From contig CAZJXD010000002.1 of assembly GCA_964549945.1 (NCBI GenBank), positions 1 through 64,000 on the forward strand: DNA of 64,000 nucleotides, read 5' to 3'. The number at the start of each line of letters is the position of its first letter. Positions within the stretch are counted from its first letter, which is position 1. Under the pieces are notes generated by a model. The model searched no databases, was not told the DNA's origin, and saw only the letters and a list, made by a program, of their open reading frames with translations. Positions 43,398-51,978 of this stretch are shown in pieces. The translations under genes were made by a program, and so were the position numbers. The DNA comes from B25-G16 sp964549945. GTDB taxonomy: Bacteria > Desulfobacterota > DSM-4660 > Desulfatiglandales > B25-G16.

Positions 43398-44369
43398 ATG
43401 ATGAATAAAGATTCCCGTATTTACATCGCTGGACACAGGGGGCTCGTCGGTTCAGCTATTTACCGAAAGCTCGATGCCGAGGGCTACACTAATCTGATTA
43501 CTCGGTCACATCAGGAACTCGATCTCATGAGACAGGATGATGTGGAGGCCTTCTTTGAATCGCAAAGACCTGAATATGTCTTCCTGGCTGCGGCCAAAAC
43601 AGGAGGCATATTAGCGAACAATACCTTTCCAGCAGACTTTATCTATGAAAACATCATGATTCAGGCAAATGTTATTGATGCCGCCTACCGCTCAACGGTC
43701 AAAAAATTGCTTTTTCTTGGAAGCTCCTGTATCTACCCCCGTGACTGCCCTCAGCCCATGAAAGAGGAATATCTGCTTTCAGGAAAACTTGAACCAACCA
43801 ATGAGCCATATGCAATAGCCAAGATTGCGGGCATTAAGATGTGTCAGTCATACAATCGTCAGTATGGCACCCATTTTATATCAGTGATGCCGACCAACCT
43901 GTATGGACCAGGTGATAATTTTAATCTGGAAACCAGCCATGTTTTACCTGCCTTGATAAGGAAGTTTTCTGAGGCGAAGATGAGGGAAGCCTCGCGCGTA
44001 AGGAGTGACGAAAGAAAAGGTGTGGTGACCGTGTGGGGAACGGGATCACCACGGCGAGAGTTTCTCCACATTGATGATCTGGCTGATGCCTGTCTTTTTA
44101 TCATGAATAATTATAATCAGGACGAGATCATTAATATTGGTGTGGGTAAGGATATAAGTATTGAAGAGCTAGCCGAGTTGATCAGGGAGATTGTGGGTTT
44201 TGAGGGGAAGATTCGTTTCGACACTTCCAAACCGGACGGGACACCTCGCAAGCTTTTGGATGTGCGTAGGCTGGAGTCCCTTGGATGGCGAGCCAACATT
44301 TCCCTTAGACAAGGAATACGGCAGACCTATAAGTGGTATCTGGAAAATGTGAGGACGAGTAACGAGTGA
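43398..44369 (+). CDS. fcl: GDP-L-fucose synthase
   Basis: 323-residue epimerase-reductase that converts the gmd product to GDP-L-fucose. NAD(P) motif GHRGLVGSAIYRK, catalytic Ser in GSSCIYPRD, YAIAK and the PTNLYGPGDNFNLE segment are present. Between SEAKM and VTVWGTGSPRREFLH the protein has about 12 extra residues (REASRVRSDERKG) where the family normally moves directly to VWGTG; the DNA here has GCGTAAGGAGTGACGA words. The final codons and stop are again within ACGAGTAACGAGTGA words. Confidence 0.95.
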   Translation: MMNKDSRIYIAGHRGLVGSAIYRKLDAEGYTNLITRSHQELDLMRQDDVEAFFESQRPEYVFLAAAKTGGILANNTFPADFIYENIMIQANVIDAAYRSTVKKLLFLGSSCIYPRDCPQPMKEEYLLSGKLEPTNEPYAIAKIAGIKMCQSYNRQYGTHFISVMPTNLYGPGDNFNLETSHVLPALIRKFSEAKMREASRVRSDERKGVVTVWGTGSPRREFLHIDDLADACLFIMNNYNQDEIINIGVGKDISIEELAELIREIVGFEGKIRFDTSKPDGTPRKLLDVRRLESLGWRANISLRQGIRQTYKWYLENVRTSNE

Positions 44370-44379
44370 AGGGAGTAAG

Positions 44380-46284
44380 TTGAAAAAGACTAATTTACGG
44401 TATCAATATGCTGAGCTTGTTATCTGCCTTGCATTGATGATAGCCGTTCTTTCGGTTTATTGGCCAGTTCAGCATCACGATTTTATCAACTTAGATGATA
44501 ACCTTTACATCACCGAAAACCCTACGGTTCGAGACGGGATCACTAAGGCGGGATTTATATGGGCTTTCTCTTTTAATGACGTCGACTATTGGCATCCCCT
44601 GACGTGGCTGTCCCACATGGTTGATTGCCAGCTTTACGGTTTGAATCCCCAAGGACACCACTTCAACAGTCTGCTGCTACACGCGGTGAACAGCGTCTTG
44701 CTGTTTTTAGTCCTTATCCGCATGACAGGGGCCCTCTGGCGGAGCGCCGCTGTAGCTGCCATGTTCGCCTTACATCCTCTCAATGTGGAGTCCGTTGCTT
44801 GGATAGCTGAACGTAAGAATCTTCTGAGCACCTTTTTCTGGATCTTAACCATCTGGACTTATGCCCGTTATTCCGAGAAGCCAGGGCCGATGAGATTTCT
44901 CCTGGTTTTTCTTTGCCTCGGCCTGGGCCTCATGGCCAAGCCTATACTCGCAACTCTACCTTTTGTGCTTCTTCTGCTGGATTATTGGCCGCTGGCCCGG
45001 CTCCAACTGAGTCGGTCGAATGAACAACCTGCCAACCTCAGATTTCGTCAAGCAGCCGCTTCTCGTTTGGTCCTCGAAAAAATCCCACTCTTTGTTCTTG
45101 TAGGGACGCTGACATATCTGTCGTTTTTGTCATCCTATGCTCGAGGACTTGTAATATCCACCGAGACCTTGCCTATGGGACTAAGGATCCAAAATGCGCT
45201 TATCTCGTATGTCACGTATATCTTCAAAATGGTCTGGCCCAGTAATCTGGCCGTGTTCTATCCATTTCCAGAGCGAATCCCCTTCTGGCATTACGCTGGT
45301 GCCAGCACCTTGATCGCCGCCATGTCGGTATTGGTGATTTGGGTCGCAAGGCGGGTCCCATATCTAGCTACGGGGTGGCTATGGTATTTGGGGACCCTTG
45401 TGCCTGTCATCGGATTGTTCCAACACGGTTTGTGGCCCGCCAGTGCTGATCGCTTCACATATATACCCCTGATCGGTCTCTTTATTATTATCAGTTGGGG
45501 TCTAGCTTCTATCGGGGCGAAATGGAAACTCGGAGAAATCATATTTCCCTTATTGGTAGGAATCGTGCTTTTAGCGTTTGGAATAGGCACGTGGACACAG
45601 GCGCGACACTGGAAAAACAGCATGACACTATTTAGACATGCCGTTGATGTCACGGCCAACAATCACTTGGCTGAATTTAATGTAGCCACCGCCCTATATG
45701 AACAGGGGAATCTTCAGGACGCAGTTACCCATTATTCCAAGGCCATACGGATAAAGCCGGACAACGAGACGTTTCACAATAGTCTTGGTGTTGCCTTGCT
45801 TGAGCTTGGAGACATTGACGGAGCGATCAAACATCTTTCAGAGGCATTACGTCTAGTGCCGAATTATGCCGAGGCTTACGTAAACCTGGGAACAGCACTC
45901 GCTAAGGCGGGGAAGCCTGAACAAGCCATCTCTTGCTATCGTAGGGCCCTTGAGATCAAACCCCTGGCCGAGGCCCATTACAACCTGGGCCTGGCTCTGG
46001 CAGAAACGAGGAAACTCGATGAAGCCATCTCGCATTATCAGCAGGCCCTTAGAATCAAGCCAGATTACGCCAGTGTTCATAATGACCTGGGTGTGGCGCT
46101 CTCTCTTCAAGGAAAGATTAGGGAAGCGATGTTCCACTTCTCAGAGGCCATACGGATAAGGCCGGACTACAAGGGCGCACAACACAATCTGAGACTCATT
46201 TCAAGCAAATTGAATGATCTCCGCGGTGATCTGCCTCCTGTCCCCGTTGGCATTGGGGATCAGCAGAAGAAAGGAAAGCCGTGA
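44380..46284 (+). CDS. Polytopic membrane protein with C-terminal TPR repeats, glycosyltransferase-C-like
   Basis: 634 residues from a TTG (44380) preceded by GGGAG. About ten hydrophobic segments up to residue 410 with the family motifs FINLDDNLYIT, YWHPLTWLSHM, FALHPLNVESVAWIAERKN and LMAKPILATLPFVLLLLDYW, then at least four TPR units (about 430-600; GNLQDAVTHYSKAIRIKPDN and repeats). This architecture belongs to widespread PMT-like TPR proteins, thought to glycosylate envelope proteins; activity is not established. It overlaps the next start by four bases and belongs to the fucose cluster. Confidence 0.85.
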   Translation: MKKTNLRYQYAELVICLALMIAVLSVYWPVQHHDFINLDDNLYITENPTVRDGITKAGFIWAFSFNDVDYWHPLTWLSHMVDCQLYGLNPQGHHFNSLLLHAVNSVLLFLVLIRMTGALWRSAAVAAMFALHPLNVESVAWIAERKNLLSTFFWILTIWTYARYSEKPGPMRFLLVFLCLGLGLMAKPILATLPFVLLLLDYWPLARLQLSRSNEQPANLRFRQAAASRLVLEKIPLFVLVGTLTYLSFLSSYARGLVISTETLPMGLRIQNALISYVTYIFKMVWPSNLAVFYPFPERIPFWHYAGASTLIAAMSVLVIWVARRVPYLATGWLWYLGTLVPVIGLFQHGLWPASADRFTYIPLIGLFIIISWGLASIGAKWKLGEIIFPLLVGIVLLAFGIGTWTQARHWKNSMTLFRHAVDVTANNHLAEFNVATALYEQGNLQDAVTHYSKAIRIKPDNETFHNSLGVALLELGDIDGAIKHLSEALRLVPNYAEAYVNLGTALAKAGKPEQAISCYRRALEIKPLAEAHYNLGLALAETRKLDEAISHYQQALRIKPDYASVHNDLGVALSLQGKIREAMFHFSEAIRIRPDYKGAQHNLRLISSKLNDLRGDLPPVPVGIGDQQKKGKP

Positions 46285-47711
46285 TAACCGGTATCAACGC
46301 AAACAAAAAAGATGACATTTTACGGCGTTTCAATGCCCTCGCCCCAAAACGGCAAGCCTGGAGGGAACGCAATAGATATTATTATGAAGACCAGCAGAGA
46401 TACTTTCGATTTCTCATACCTGAAGGGCTTTCGATTCTTGAGCTGGGATGCGGGACAGGAGAGCTTTTGAACGCGTGCAAACCCAAGCGTGGCGTTGGTA
46501 TCGATTTCAGTGGGGAGATGCTGAAAATAGCGAGGGAGAAATACCCCGAATTGGAATTCCGCCAAGCTGATATTGAGGAAATGGAGACATGGGGAGAGCG
46601 CTTCGATGTATTAATCCTGGCCGATGTGGTCGGGCATCTCCAGGACATCGAAGAGACTTTCAGGGGATTGAGAGATTTTTGTCGTTACGACACGAGAATT
46701 ACCATCTCCTATTACAACTTCCTCTGGGAGCCGATCCTTAAGTTGGGAGAAATCTTTCGATTAAAGATGCCCCAACAATATCAGAATTGGCTCTCTTCAG
46801 AGGACATCTCAAATTTGCTCTCTCTTGCGGGATATCAGGTCGTAAAAACAGAGTCTCGTTTATTAATACCAAAGCGGATCCCCTGGTTTAGCAACCTCAT
46901 AAACAGGTATGTTGCCTCATTGCCCGGTATCAGAAAGCTCTCTCTCTGTAGATATATTGTTGCCAGACCTTTAGGCATGAAAAGGCTGAAGAAGTTTTCA
47001 ACAACTATCCTGATACCCTGCAGAAATGAAAAGGGCAATATCGAATCCGCGGTAAAAAGGATACCCGAGTTCGGCAAACATCAGGAGATCCTATTTGTGG
47101 ATGGGCATTCCACGGATGGAACACAAGAGGAGATAGAGAGGGTTATTAAGGCCTATACAGATAAAGATATCAAACTGATGGTACAGGAGCGTCATGGCAA
47201 AGGTGATGCTGTAAGAAAAGGATTTGGAGCGGCAAAAGGGGAGATATTGATGATATTGGATGCTGATCTGACCGTCCCCCCTGAAGACCTTCCTAAGTTT
47301 TACAGGGCGCTCGCAGATGATTTAGGGGAATTTGTAAACGGATGCCGTCTCATTTACCCCATGGAAAGAGAGGCCATGCGATCTCTCAATCTGTTGGGAA
47401 ACAAATTCTTTTCCATCATGTTCACCTGGATTCTCAACCAGAGAATCAAAGATACCCTCTGCGGTACAAAGGGCCTGTTTCGGAAGGATTATGAAAAGAT
47501 CCAGGCCAATAGGGGCTACTTTGGAGAGTTTGACCCCTTTGGTGACTTCGATCTCATATTCGGGGCGGTCAAGCAGAATCTCAAGGTGGTTGAAATCCCC
47601 ATACGCTACCGGGAAAGAACCTATGGCCGGTCAAATATTAGCCGTTTCAGGCATGGTTGGCTTTTGTTGAGAATGACCCTTTTTGCCTATAGAAAGATCA
47701 AGGCAATATGA
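46281..47711 (+). CDS. Fusion of class I methyltransferase and family 2 glycosyltransferase
   Basis: 476 residues from GTG 46281, which overlaps the upstream stop. The N-terminal half (about 1-220) is a SAM methyltransferase: LSILELGCGTGELL motif I, GIDFSGEML, and LILADVVGHLQDIE. The C-terminal half (about 235-476) is a GT-A glycosyltransferase: TTILIPCRNEKGNIESA, VDGHSTDGTQEE, ILDADLTVPPEDL as DxD, and the RTYGRSNISRFRHG end typical of dolichyl-phosphate-mannose-synthase-like GT2. The fusion suggests sequential methylation and sugar transfer in the same glycan or lipid step. Confidence 0.9.
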   Translation: MITGINANKKDDILRRFNALAPKRQAWRERNRYYYEDQQRYFRFLIPEGLSILELGCGTGELLNACKPKRGVGIDFSGEMLKIAREKYPELEFRQADIEEMETWGERFDVLILADVVGHLQDIEETFRGLRDFCRYDTRITISYYNFLWEPILKLGEIFRLKMPQQYQNWLSSEDISNLLSLAGYQVVKTESRLLIPKRIPWFSNLINRYVASLPGIRKLSLCRYIVARPLGMKRLKKFSTTILIPCRNEKGNIESAVKRIPEFGKHQEILFVDGHSTDGTQEEIERVIKAYTDKDIKLMVQERHGKGDAVRKGFGAAKGEILMILDADLTVPPEDLPKFYRALADDLGEFVNGCRLIYPMEREAMRSLNLLGNKFFSIMFTWILNQRIKDTLCGTKGLFRKDYEKIQANRGYFGEFDPFGDFDLIFGAVKQNLKVVEIPIRYRERTYGRSNISRFRHGWLLLRMTLFAYRKIKAI

Positions 47712-47800
47712 GTATCGATCGTTCTAACAATTCTCTCATAGAGCCCTCAAAGCCTCAGAGGCAAAGTAAGATTGAAGAAGACCCTGACTAGACCAGCGGG

Positions 47801-48544
47801 ATGGATTCTGACGGTCAAATATACATTGATATTCTAAGAGAACGGCGCAGGATATGGGATTCAAAGAGGATCTTAAAAAGGCTCTATTCCAGGTGGTATG
47901 GTCTGATCGCGGATGCCCTGAGGCCCGGGAATGTCCTCGAAATAGGGGGCGGAAGTGGAAACTTAAAGGAGTTTTTCCCAAACGCGATCAGTTCAGACAT
48001 CCTTTTTGTGCGCTGGCTTGATGCCGTTCTGGACGCCCAACATCTTCCATTCAAAGATAAGAGCCTGGACACTATAGTGCTCTTTGATGTCCTTCACCAC
48101 TTAGGTGATCCCTCTGCGCTTTTTACCGAAGCAGAAAGGTCGCTTAAGCCGAATGGTAGAGTCATTTTGATGGAGCCCTATGTGTCCTGGTCCTCCTTCT
48201 TTGTATACCAGTTCCTTCATGATGAAGGCATGGCCTGGCGGGTGGATCCATTCAAAATGTCTACTTCTCAGAGAGCTAAAAATCCATTTTCGGGTAATCA
48301 AGCCATACCCACCCTTATGTTCGAAAAATACAGGCACCAGTTTATTGCGAGTTTTCCTCAACTGAAAATCATCAGAGAAGAGAGAATGGACTTTCTCATC
48401 TATCCTTTGAGCGGAGGCTTTCACGCTCCCAGCTTGTGCCCTCTATTCCTATGGGACTGCCTTGAGTATCTGGAAAGGCTATTACAACCCTTGAATCGCT
48501 ACATGGCTTTTCGCCTTTTCTTAGTGATCGAAAAGAGGGGATAA
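47801..48544 (+). CDS. Class I SAM-dependent methyltransferase
   Basis: 247 residues. VLEIGGGSGNLKEFFP is motif I, VLDAQHLPFKDKSLDTIVLF the acid loop and core, and LKPNGRVILMEPYVSW the post-core strand. No membrane segment. From an ATG at 47708, overlapping the previous stop, a 31-codon in-frame leader (MSIDRSNNSLIEPSKP...) is broken by TAG at 47789-47791; a homologue-like TSGMDSDGQ segment follows. The start at 47801 is used here, with only weak AGCGGG upstream. The nonsense codon may have removed a short native N-terminus. Confidence 0.8.
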   Translation: MDSDGQIYIDILRERRRIWDSKRILKRLYSRWYGLIADALRPGNVLEIGGGSGNLKEFFPNAISSDILFVRWLDAVLDAQHLPFKDKSLDTIVLFDVLHHLGDPSALFTEAERSLKPNGRVILMEPYVSWSSFFVYQFLHDEGMAWRVDPFKMSTSQRAKNPFSGNQAIPTLMFEKYRHQFIASFPQLKIIREERMDFLIYPLSGGFHAPSLCPLFLWDCLEYLERLLQPLNRYMAFRLFLVIEKRG

Positions 48545-48565
48545 AAAGATTGCTAAAGGGTGCTT

Positions 48566-48765
48566 GAGAGGCCGTGCTCTTCCCAAAAGTATACCGCCGG
48601 TTCTGCCATAGGTTGAGAGGATCCCGGCCGTATATTTTGGAGGGGCGAGTGGAGGAGGACTTCGGCTCTATATCGCTGACCGTGAGCTGGATATGGTTTC
48701 TTTCGCACCTACGTGAAACAGGTAATATACCGGTAAGTGGCTTTATGTTGACCCTTGGGGAATAC
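48566..48765 (+). pseudogene. Second dnaE2 3' end joined to an IS91-type tail, remnant
   Basis: The frame AVLFPKVYRRFCHRLRGSRP, then ILEGRVEEDFGSISLTVSWI, resembles the C-terminal portion of the 35974-39231 polymerase. Shortly after, in another frame, WLYVDP appears, the closing motif of the IS91-family transposase, as after the main dnaE2. The central IS91 part present at 39 kb is missing. It is a diverged copy of the same dnaE2-IS91 junction. 48545-49478 holds no intact gene. Confidence 0.75.
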
Positions 48766-48942
48766 TGCTAAAACCTTTTTATGGCCCTCAGATAAAGAAA
48801 GACCCGTTAAGTTAGATAAAATAGGGCTACAAGAACAGTGTTGCCAATGCCATCGAGCGGAGACCGTATGCAAGAAAAAAGTGATTTTCTTGTAAATGGA
48901 GAATTGTTTTTTCTTGAATTACTTTCTCATAGGGAACCCCAA

Positions 48943-49200
48943 TTACGCAATGGGAAACTACGCGACCTTGAACAAATTTGCCCAAGCAAGGGATAGGGAT
49001 GTGGTTCAAGTGGCTCAACCGCCGTACTCAGCGGAAGAGTTTTAACTGGAAAGAATTCCAGGAAATGCTAAAATACCATTCCTTACCCAAACCCCGCATA
49101 CTGAGGATCTATTGTTGGATCTACTCAACAAATCTGTGAGCTTGTTTGAAGTGCCGTATGCGGGAAAACCTCACGCACGGTTCTGTGAAGGGCCGGAGTC
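48943..49200 (+). mobile_element. Group II intron 3' remnant: reverse transcriptase tail and domain V
   Basis: A frame reading MWFKWLNRRTQRKSFNWKEF, then LPKPRI, matches the C-terminal end of group II intron reverse transcriptases. At about 49149-49183 follows GTGCCGTATGCGGGAAAACC and CTCACGCACGGTTCT, which folds as domain V with the GAAA-type tetraloop and the GCCGUAU...ACGGUUC stem. The upstream part (YAMGNYATLNKFAQARDRD) is in a different frame, so it is broken. Intron 5' end and the rest of the protein are absent. Confidence 0.75.
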
Positions 49201-49330
49201 AACTGATGTATGGTTGAAATATCGTGGCACCGCCGGGAAACCAAGCGGAAAACTGAGAAAATAAACCTCAGCCTGGAGCATTGGAAGAAACCAGTCTACT
49301 TGACTCACTCAACATGATTTTCAAAAAGAT

Positions 49331-49381
49331 ATTGACACTTCGAACAACATATATGATCCTTGAAAAAGGAGTTCTTATTTC
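49331..49381 (+). mobile_element. Possible fourth IS91-type terminal end
   Basis: ATTGACACTTCG, then ATATATGATCCTTG and AAAAAGGAGTTCTTATTTC, resemble the IS91-type termini at 41846 and 39492, but more weakly. May be chance. Confidence 0.3.
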
Positions 49382-49478
49382 AATAACATACGCAGGCTTT
49401 TTGTTGGCAGGATAGGGCTAATATGAAAATTTCTATCCTTCAATGAGCCTGTCAAAATCAGAGTGGGAGGTGAAAGGT

Positions 49479-50405
49479 ATGAAGATAATTGAAAAAGGTG
49501 ATGTGGCGGTAATTTTGGGATTCATAATGAGTCTGAGCTTGTTTACTGCCCAGGTGGAAGCGGCGATTCAGTCAATTGTCACCCAAGAGGACGGAACTGA
49601 GTGTGTGATGACCACATTCGAGGGCGGCGGCCAAAACGCAGAAATCCCACCCGGAAATAATTATCTAATACCGGGAACAGTGATGCATTTTCCACAATGG
49701 AAAACCTTTAATCAGCCTGCGATAGGTTACACCAACAATCCATCGGGATACACCGTTGCATTTTGGACAGGGCCGGCCAGTGCAAATGTTACCTTTGATG
49801 AACCCGTAAGCGGAATCAGCTTTTATTATGCTGCTTATTCTGACGTTACTTTAGAAGCTTATGATGACTCCGATACTTTGATCGGTACAGCATCTGGATT
49901 AAGCAACTTTCAAGTAAATAATTATTTTTCAAAATGGGATCCATTGGAGTTGAATGTGGGGCAAAATGTGATCACCCGCTTAAGGATTGTAAGTATGGCT
50001 TATTACACACTTATAGATGATTTTACTTATTGTCGGATTATTGCCATAGACGTATACATTGACATCAAGCCAGGCAGCTATCCAAACGCAATCAACTTAG
50101 GTTCGCGTGGTCTGATTCCTGTCGCAATTTTGTCTGATGAGCAGTTTGATGCAACTACCGTGGACCCGGATACGGTCGAGCTTGCCGGAGCGGGCGTAGA
50201 ACTGAGAGGAAAGAGTAATAAGTACATGGCCCACGAAGAGGATGTGAACGGAGATGGCCTGGTTGACCTTGTGGTTCACGTAGCAACTCAGAATCTCGAT
50301 CCTGGCAGCTTCCAAGATGGTTACGCAATCCTGACCGGACAGACGCTTGATGGTCAGGCCATTGAGGGCAGGGACGAGATTAGCATCGTGCCGCCGGAAG
50401 AATAG
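49479..50405 (+). CDS. Secreted protein with a DIKPGS-type adhesive or surface module
   Basis: 308 residues from ATG 49479 (MKIIEKGDVAVILGFIMSLS), chosen for the GGGAGGTGAAAGG ribosome site and the signal peptide that ends near VEAA; an upstream ATG gives only a charged extension. The middle (about 30-190) is a beta-rich domain resembling PEP-CTERM-associated or extracellular jelly-roll folds (TTFEGGG, WTGPASANVTFDEPVSGISF). The C-terminal 110 residues contain YIDIKPGSYPNAINLGSRGL and EDVNGDGLVDLVVHV, a dockerin-like calcium module found in secreted proteins of bacteria and archaea. Function unknown; probably surface or extracellular. Confidence 0.75.
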   Translation: MKIIEKGDVAVILGFIMSLSLFTAQVEAAIQSIVTQEDGTECVMTTFEGGGQNAEIPPGNNYLIPGTVMHFPQWKTFNQPAIGYTNNPSGYTVAFWTGPASANVTFDEPVSGISFYYAAYSDVTLEAYDDSDTLIGTASGLSNFQVNNYFSKWDPLELNVGQNVITRLRIVSMAYYTLIDDFTYCRIIAIDVYIDIKPGSYPNAINLGSRGLIPVAILSDEQFDATTVDPDTVELAGAGVELRGKSNKYMAHEEDVNGDGLVDLVVHVATQNLDPGSFQDGYAILTGQTLDGQAIEGRDEISIVPPEE

Positions 50406-50428
50406 ACTCTCATTTTCCCCAACAAATC

Positions 50429-50459
50429 GGCCGTGAGAATATCGCTCATGGCCTTTTTT
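50429..50459 (+). terminator. Rho-independent terminator of the secreted protein gene
   Basis: GGCCGTGAG (50429-50437) pairs with CTCATGGCC (50445-50453) through one G-U pair around a 7-base loop, followed by six T. Confidence 0.9.
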
Positions 50460-50635
50460 GTGCTTTACTTTTTCGGCACAAGAGAGCTCAAAGTTTACAA
50501 GAGTCTCCTGTCATTCACTGATTCTTCTTTATATATAACATTGTTGACTATGTTGACACAATTATCCAAGTTTTCCCTAATAATTATGGGGGCCAGATCG
50601 CAGTGTTCACTAAACCACTTTCTCAAAGATAATCC

Positions 50636-50820
50636 CGACCGGCGGACGCGTGAAAGGGATTGCTCCCTGGTCTATCTGGGGATTCGCGGCAATGTTCAGT
50701 CTGAGTACGCTTGCGAACTTCGTTACCTCAAGCCCGTGGGAGCGTTTCGGGCGTGCACCGTTCGCCGTGGTGCTTGTGGTCTGTTGTGTGTTCTTGGCGC
50801 TTGGTCCGAAGGTCGAGTAG
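50636..50820 (+). pseudogene. C-terminal fragment of a membrane protein gene
   Basis: A plus-strand frame without a start reads WGFAAMFSLSTLANFVTSSP, then WERFGRAPFAVVLVV and ends ALGPKVE followed by a TAG. The SPWERF motif before a last membrane helix is common in small polytopic bacterial proteins. Codon choice is more GC-rich than upstream. It precedes the saccharopine-type gene and is probably co-acquired and cut at the left. Confidence 0.5.
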
Positions 50821-50922
50821 CCGCGAGGCTGATTAAGATTTGGTGATCTACCCTCGGTAGACGAGATTGAGCGTGCTGACCGGGTATCTTGGCCTGTCCT
50901 AGAATGCGAAAGAGATGATCGT

Positions 50923-51978
50923 ATGCCATCAGAATTCCTCTTGTATGGTTCTACAGGGTTTGTAGGTGATGCTATCGCACGTCTTGCAGTACAGAAGGGA
51001 ACCCGCCCCATTCTCGCAGGCCGAAACGCCGACAAGGTAAAAACGCAAGCGAATGAATTAGGTTTGGAGTACCGCGTCTTCAAACTGGAGGATTCCAGGG
51101 CAATTGATTCGGCATTAGAGGATGTACCCGTAGTACTTCACTGTGCTGGCCCATATTTTCACACCTTCAAGCCGATGGTGGATGGCTGTCTTCGCGTGAG
51201 CAGACACTACCTTGATATCTCTGGCGAGATACCAGTCTATGAGGCAATAGCTGCCCTGGATGCACAAGCTAAGGCACAAGGAGTCATGCTTTTGCCAAGT
51301 GTTGGCTTTGATGTTGTGCCCACAGATTGTCTCGCAGTGCATCTCAAGCAGCGCTTGCCGTCCGCCACTCGCTTGACGCTCGCCTTTCAGATCAAAGGTC
51401 CTGCGGGCCTTCCCCCAGGCACCCAGCGCACAATGATCGAATTGTTTCCCTTTGGCAACCGCGTGCGCAAGCAGGGGCGGTTGGTGATACCCGAGCGAGG
51501 CATGAAAACACGCCTGATTGACTTCGGCCAGGGTCCCGTCCATGCGACGCGATTAACCTGGGGAGATGTCTTCACGGCCTACTACAGCACTGGCATCCCC
51601 AATATTGAAGACTATGTGGCCCTTCCAGAAGCAATGCGCCGAAAGATGGTCATGCTTGACTATCTGCGCCCTTTATTCAAGCTGGCTGTGGTGCGCAACC
51701 TCCTGAAGCGCAGAGTGAAGCCAGGTCCAACGGTCGAGCAGCGCGCCAAGACCTCTACCCACGTGTGGGGTGAAGTAGAAGACGACCAGGGACGAAAAGT
51801 AGCGTCACGGCTGCACGGTCCGGAGGCAGGGGTAGTCTGGACAGCGCGGGCAGCGCTGGCGGCGGTGCAGAAAGTCTTGGCCGGCAATGTTTCACCTGGC
51901 TTTCAAACGCCGGCGCTCGCGTATGGGGCTGATTTTGTTCTGGAGTGTGAGGGCGTCACACGCGAAGATCTAAACTGA
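50923..51978 (+). CDS. Saccharopine-dehydrogenase-like / trans-acting enoyl reductase family oxidoreductase
   Basis: 351 residues with an N-terminal Rossmann fold (LLYGSTGFVGDAIARLAV, PILAGRNADKV), VVLHCAGPYFHTFKPMVDGC, HYLDISGEIPVYE and LPSVGFDVVPTDCLAVHL, all characteristic of this family of NAD(P)-dependent enzymes. It is shorter than lysine-pathway saccharopine reductases, so it is not expected to make lysine; relatives act on fatty acyl or isoprenoid chains. Composition is more GC-rich than adjacent DNA, and a gene fragment precedes it, pointing to recent acquisition. No operon partner. Confidence 0.85.
   Translation: MPSEFLLYGSTGFVGDAIARLAVQKGTRPILAGRNADKVKTQANELGLEYRVFKLEDSRAIDSALEDVPVVLHCAGPYFHTFKPMVDGCLRVSRHYLDISGEIPVYEAIAALDAQAKAQGVMLLPSVGFDVVPTDCLAVHLKQRLPSATRLTLAFQIKGPAGLPPGTQRTMIELFPFGNRVRKQGRLVIPERGMKTRLIDFGQGPVHATRLTWGDVFTAYYSTGIPNIEDYVALPEAMRRKMVMLDYLRPLFKLAVVRNLLKRRVKPGPTVEQRAKTSTHVWGEVEDDQGRKVASRLHGPEAGVVWTARAALAAVQKVLAGNVSPGFQTPALAYGADFVLECEGVTREDLN

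Noticed and set aside
50433..50846. Plus-strand 137-codon frame after the secreted protein
   Set aside because: It starts in the terminator hairpin, and its second half is out of frame with a better membrane-protein tail.
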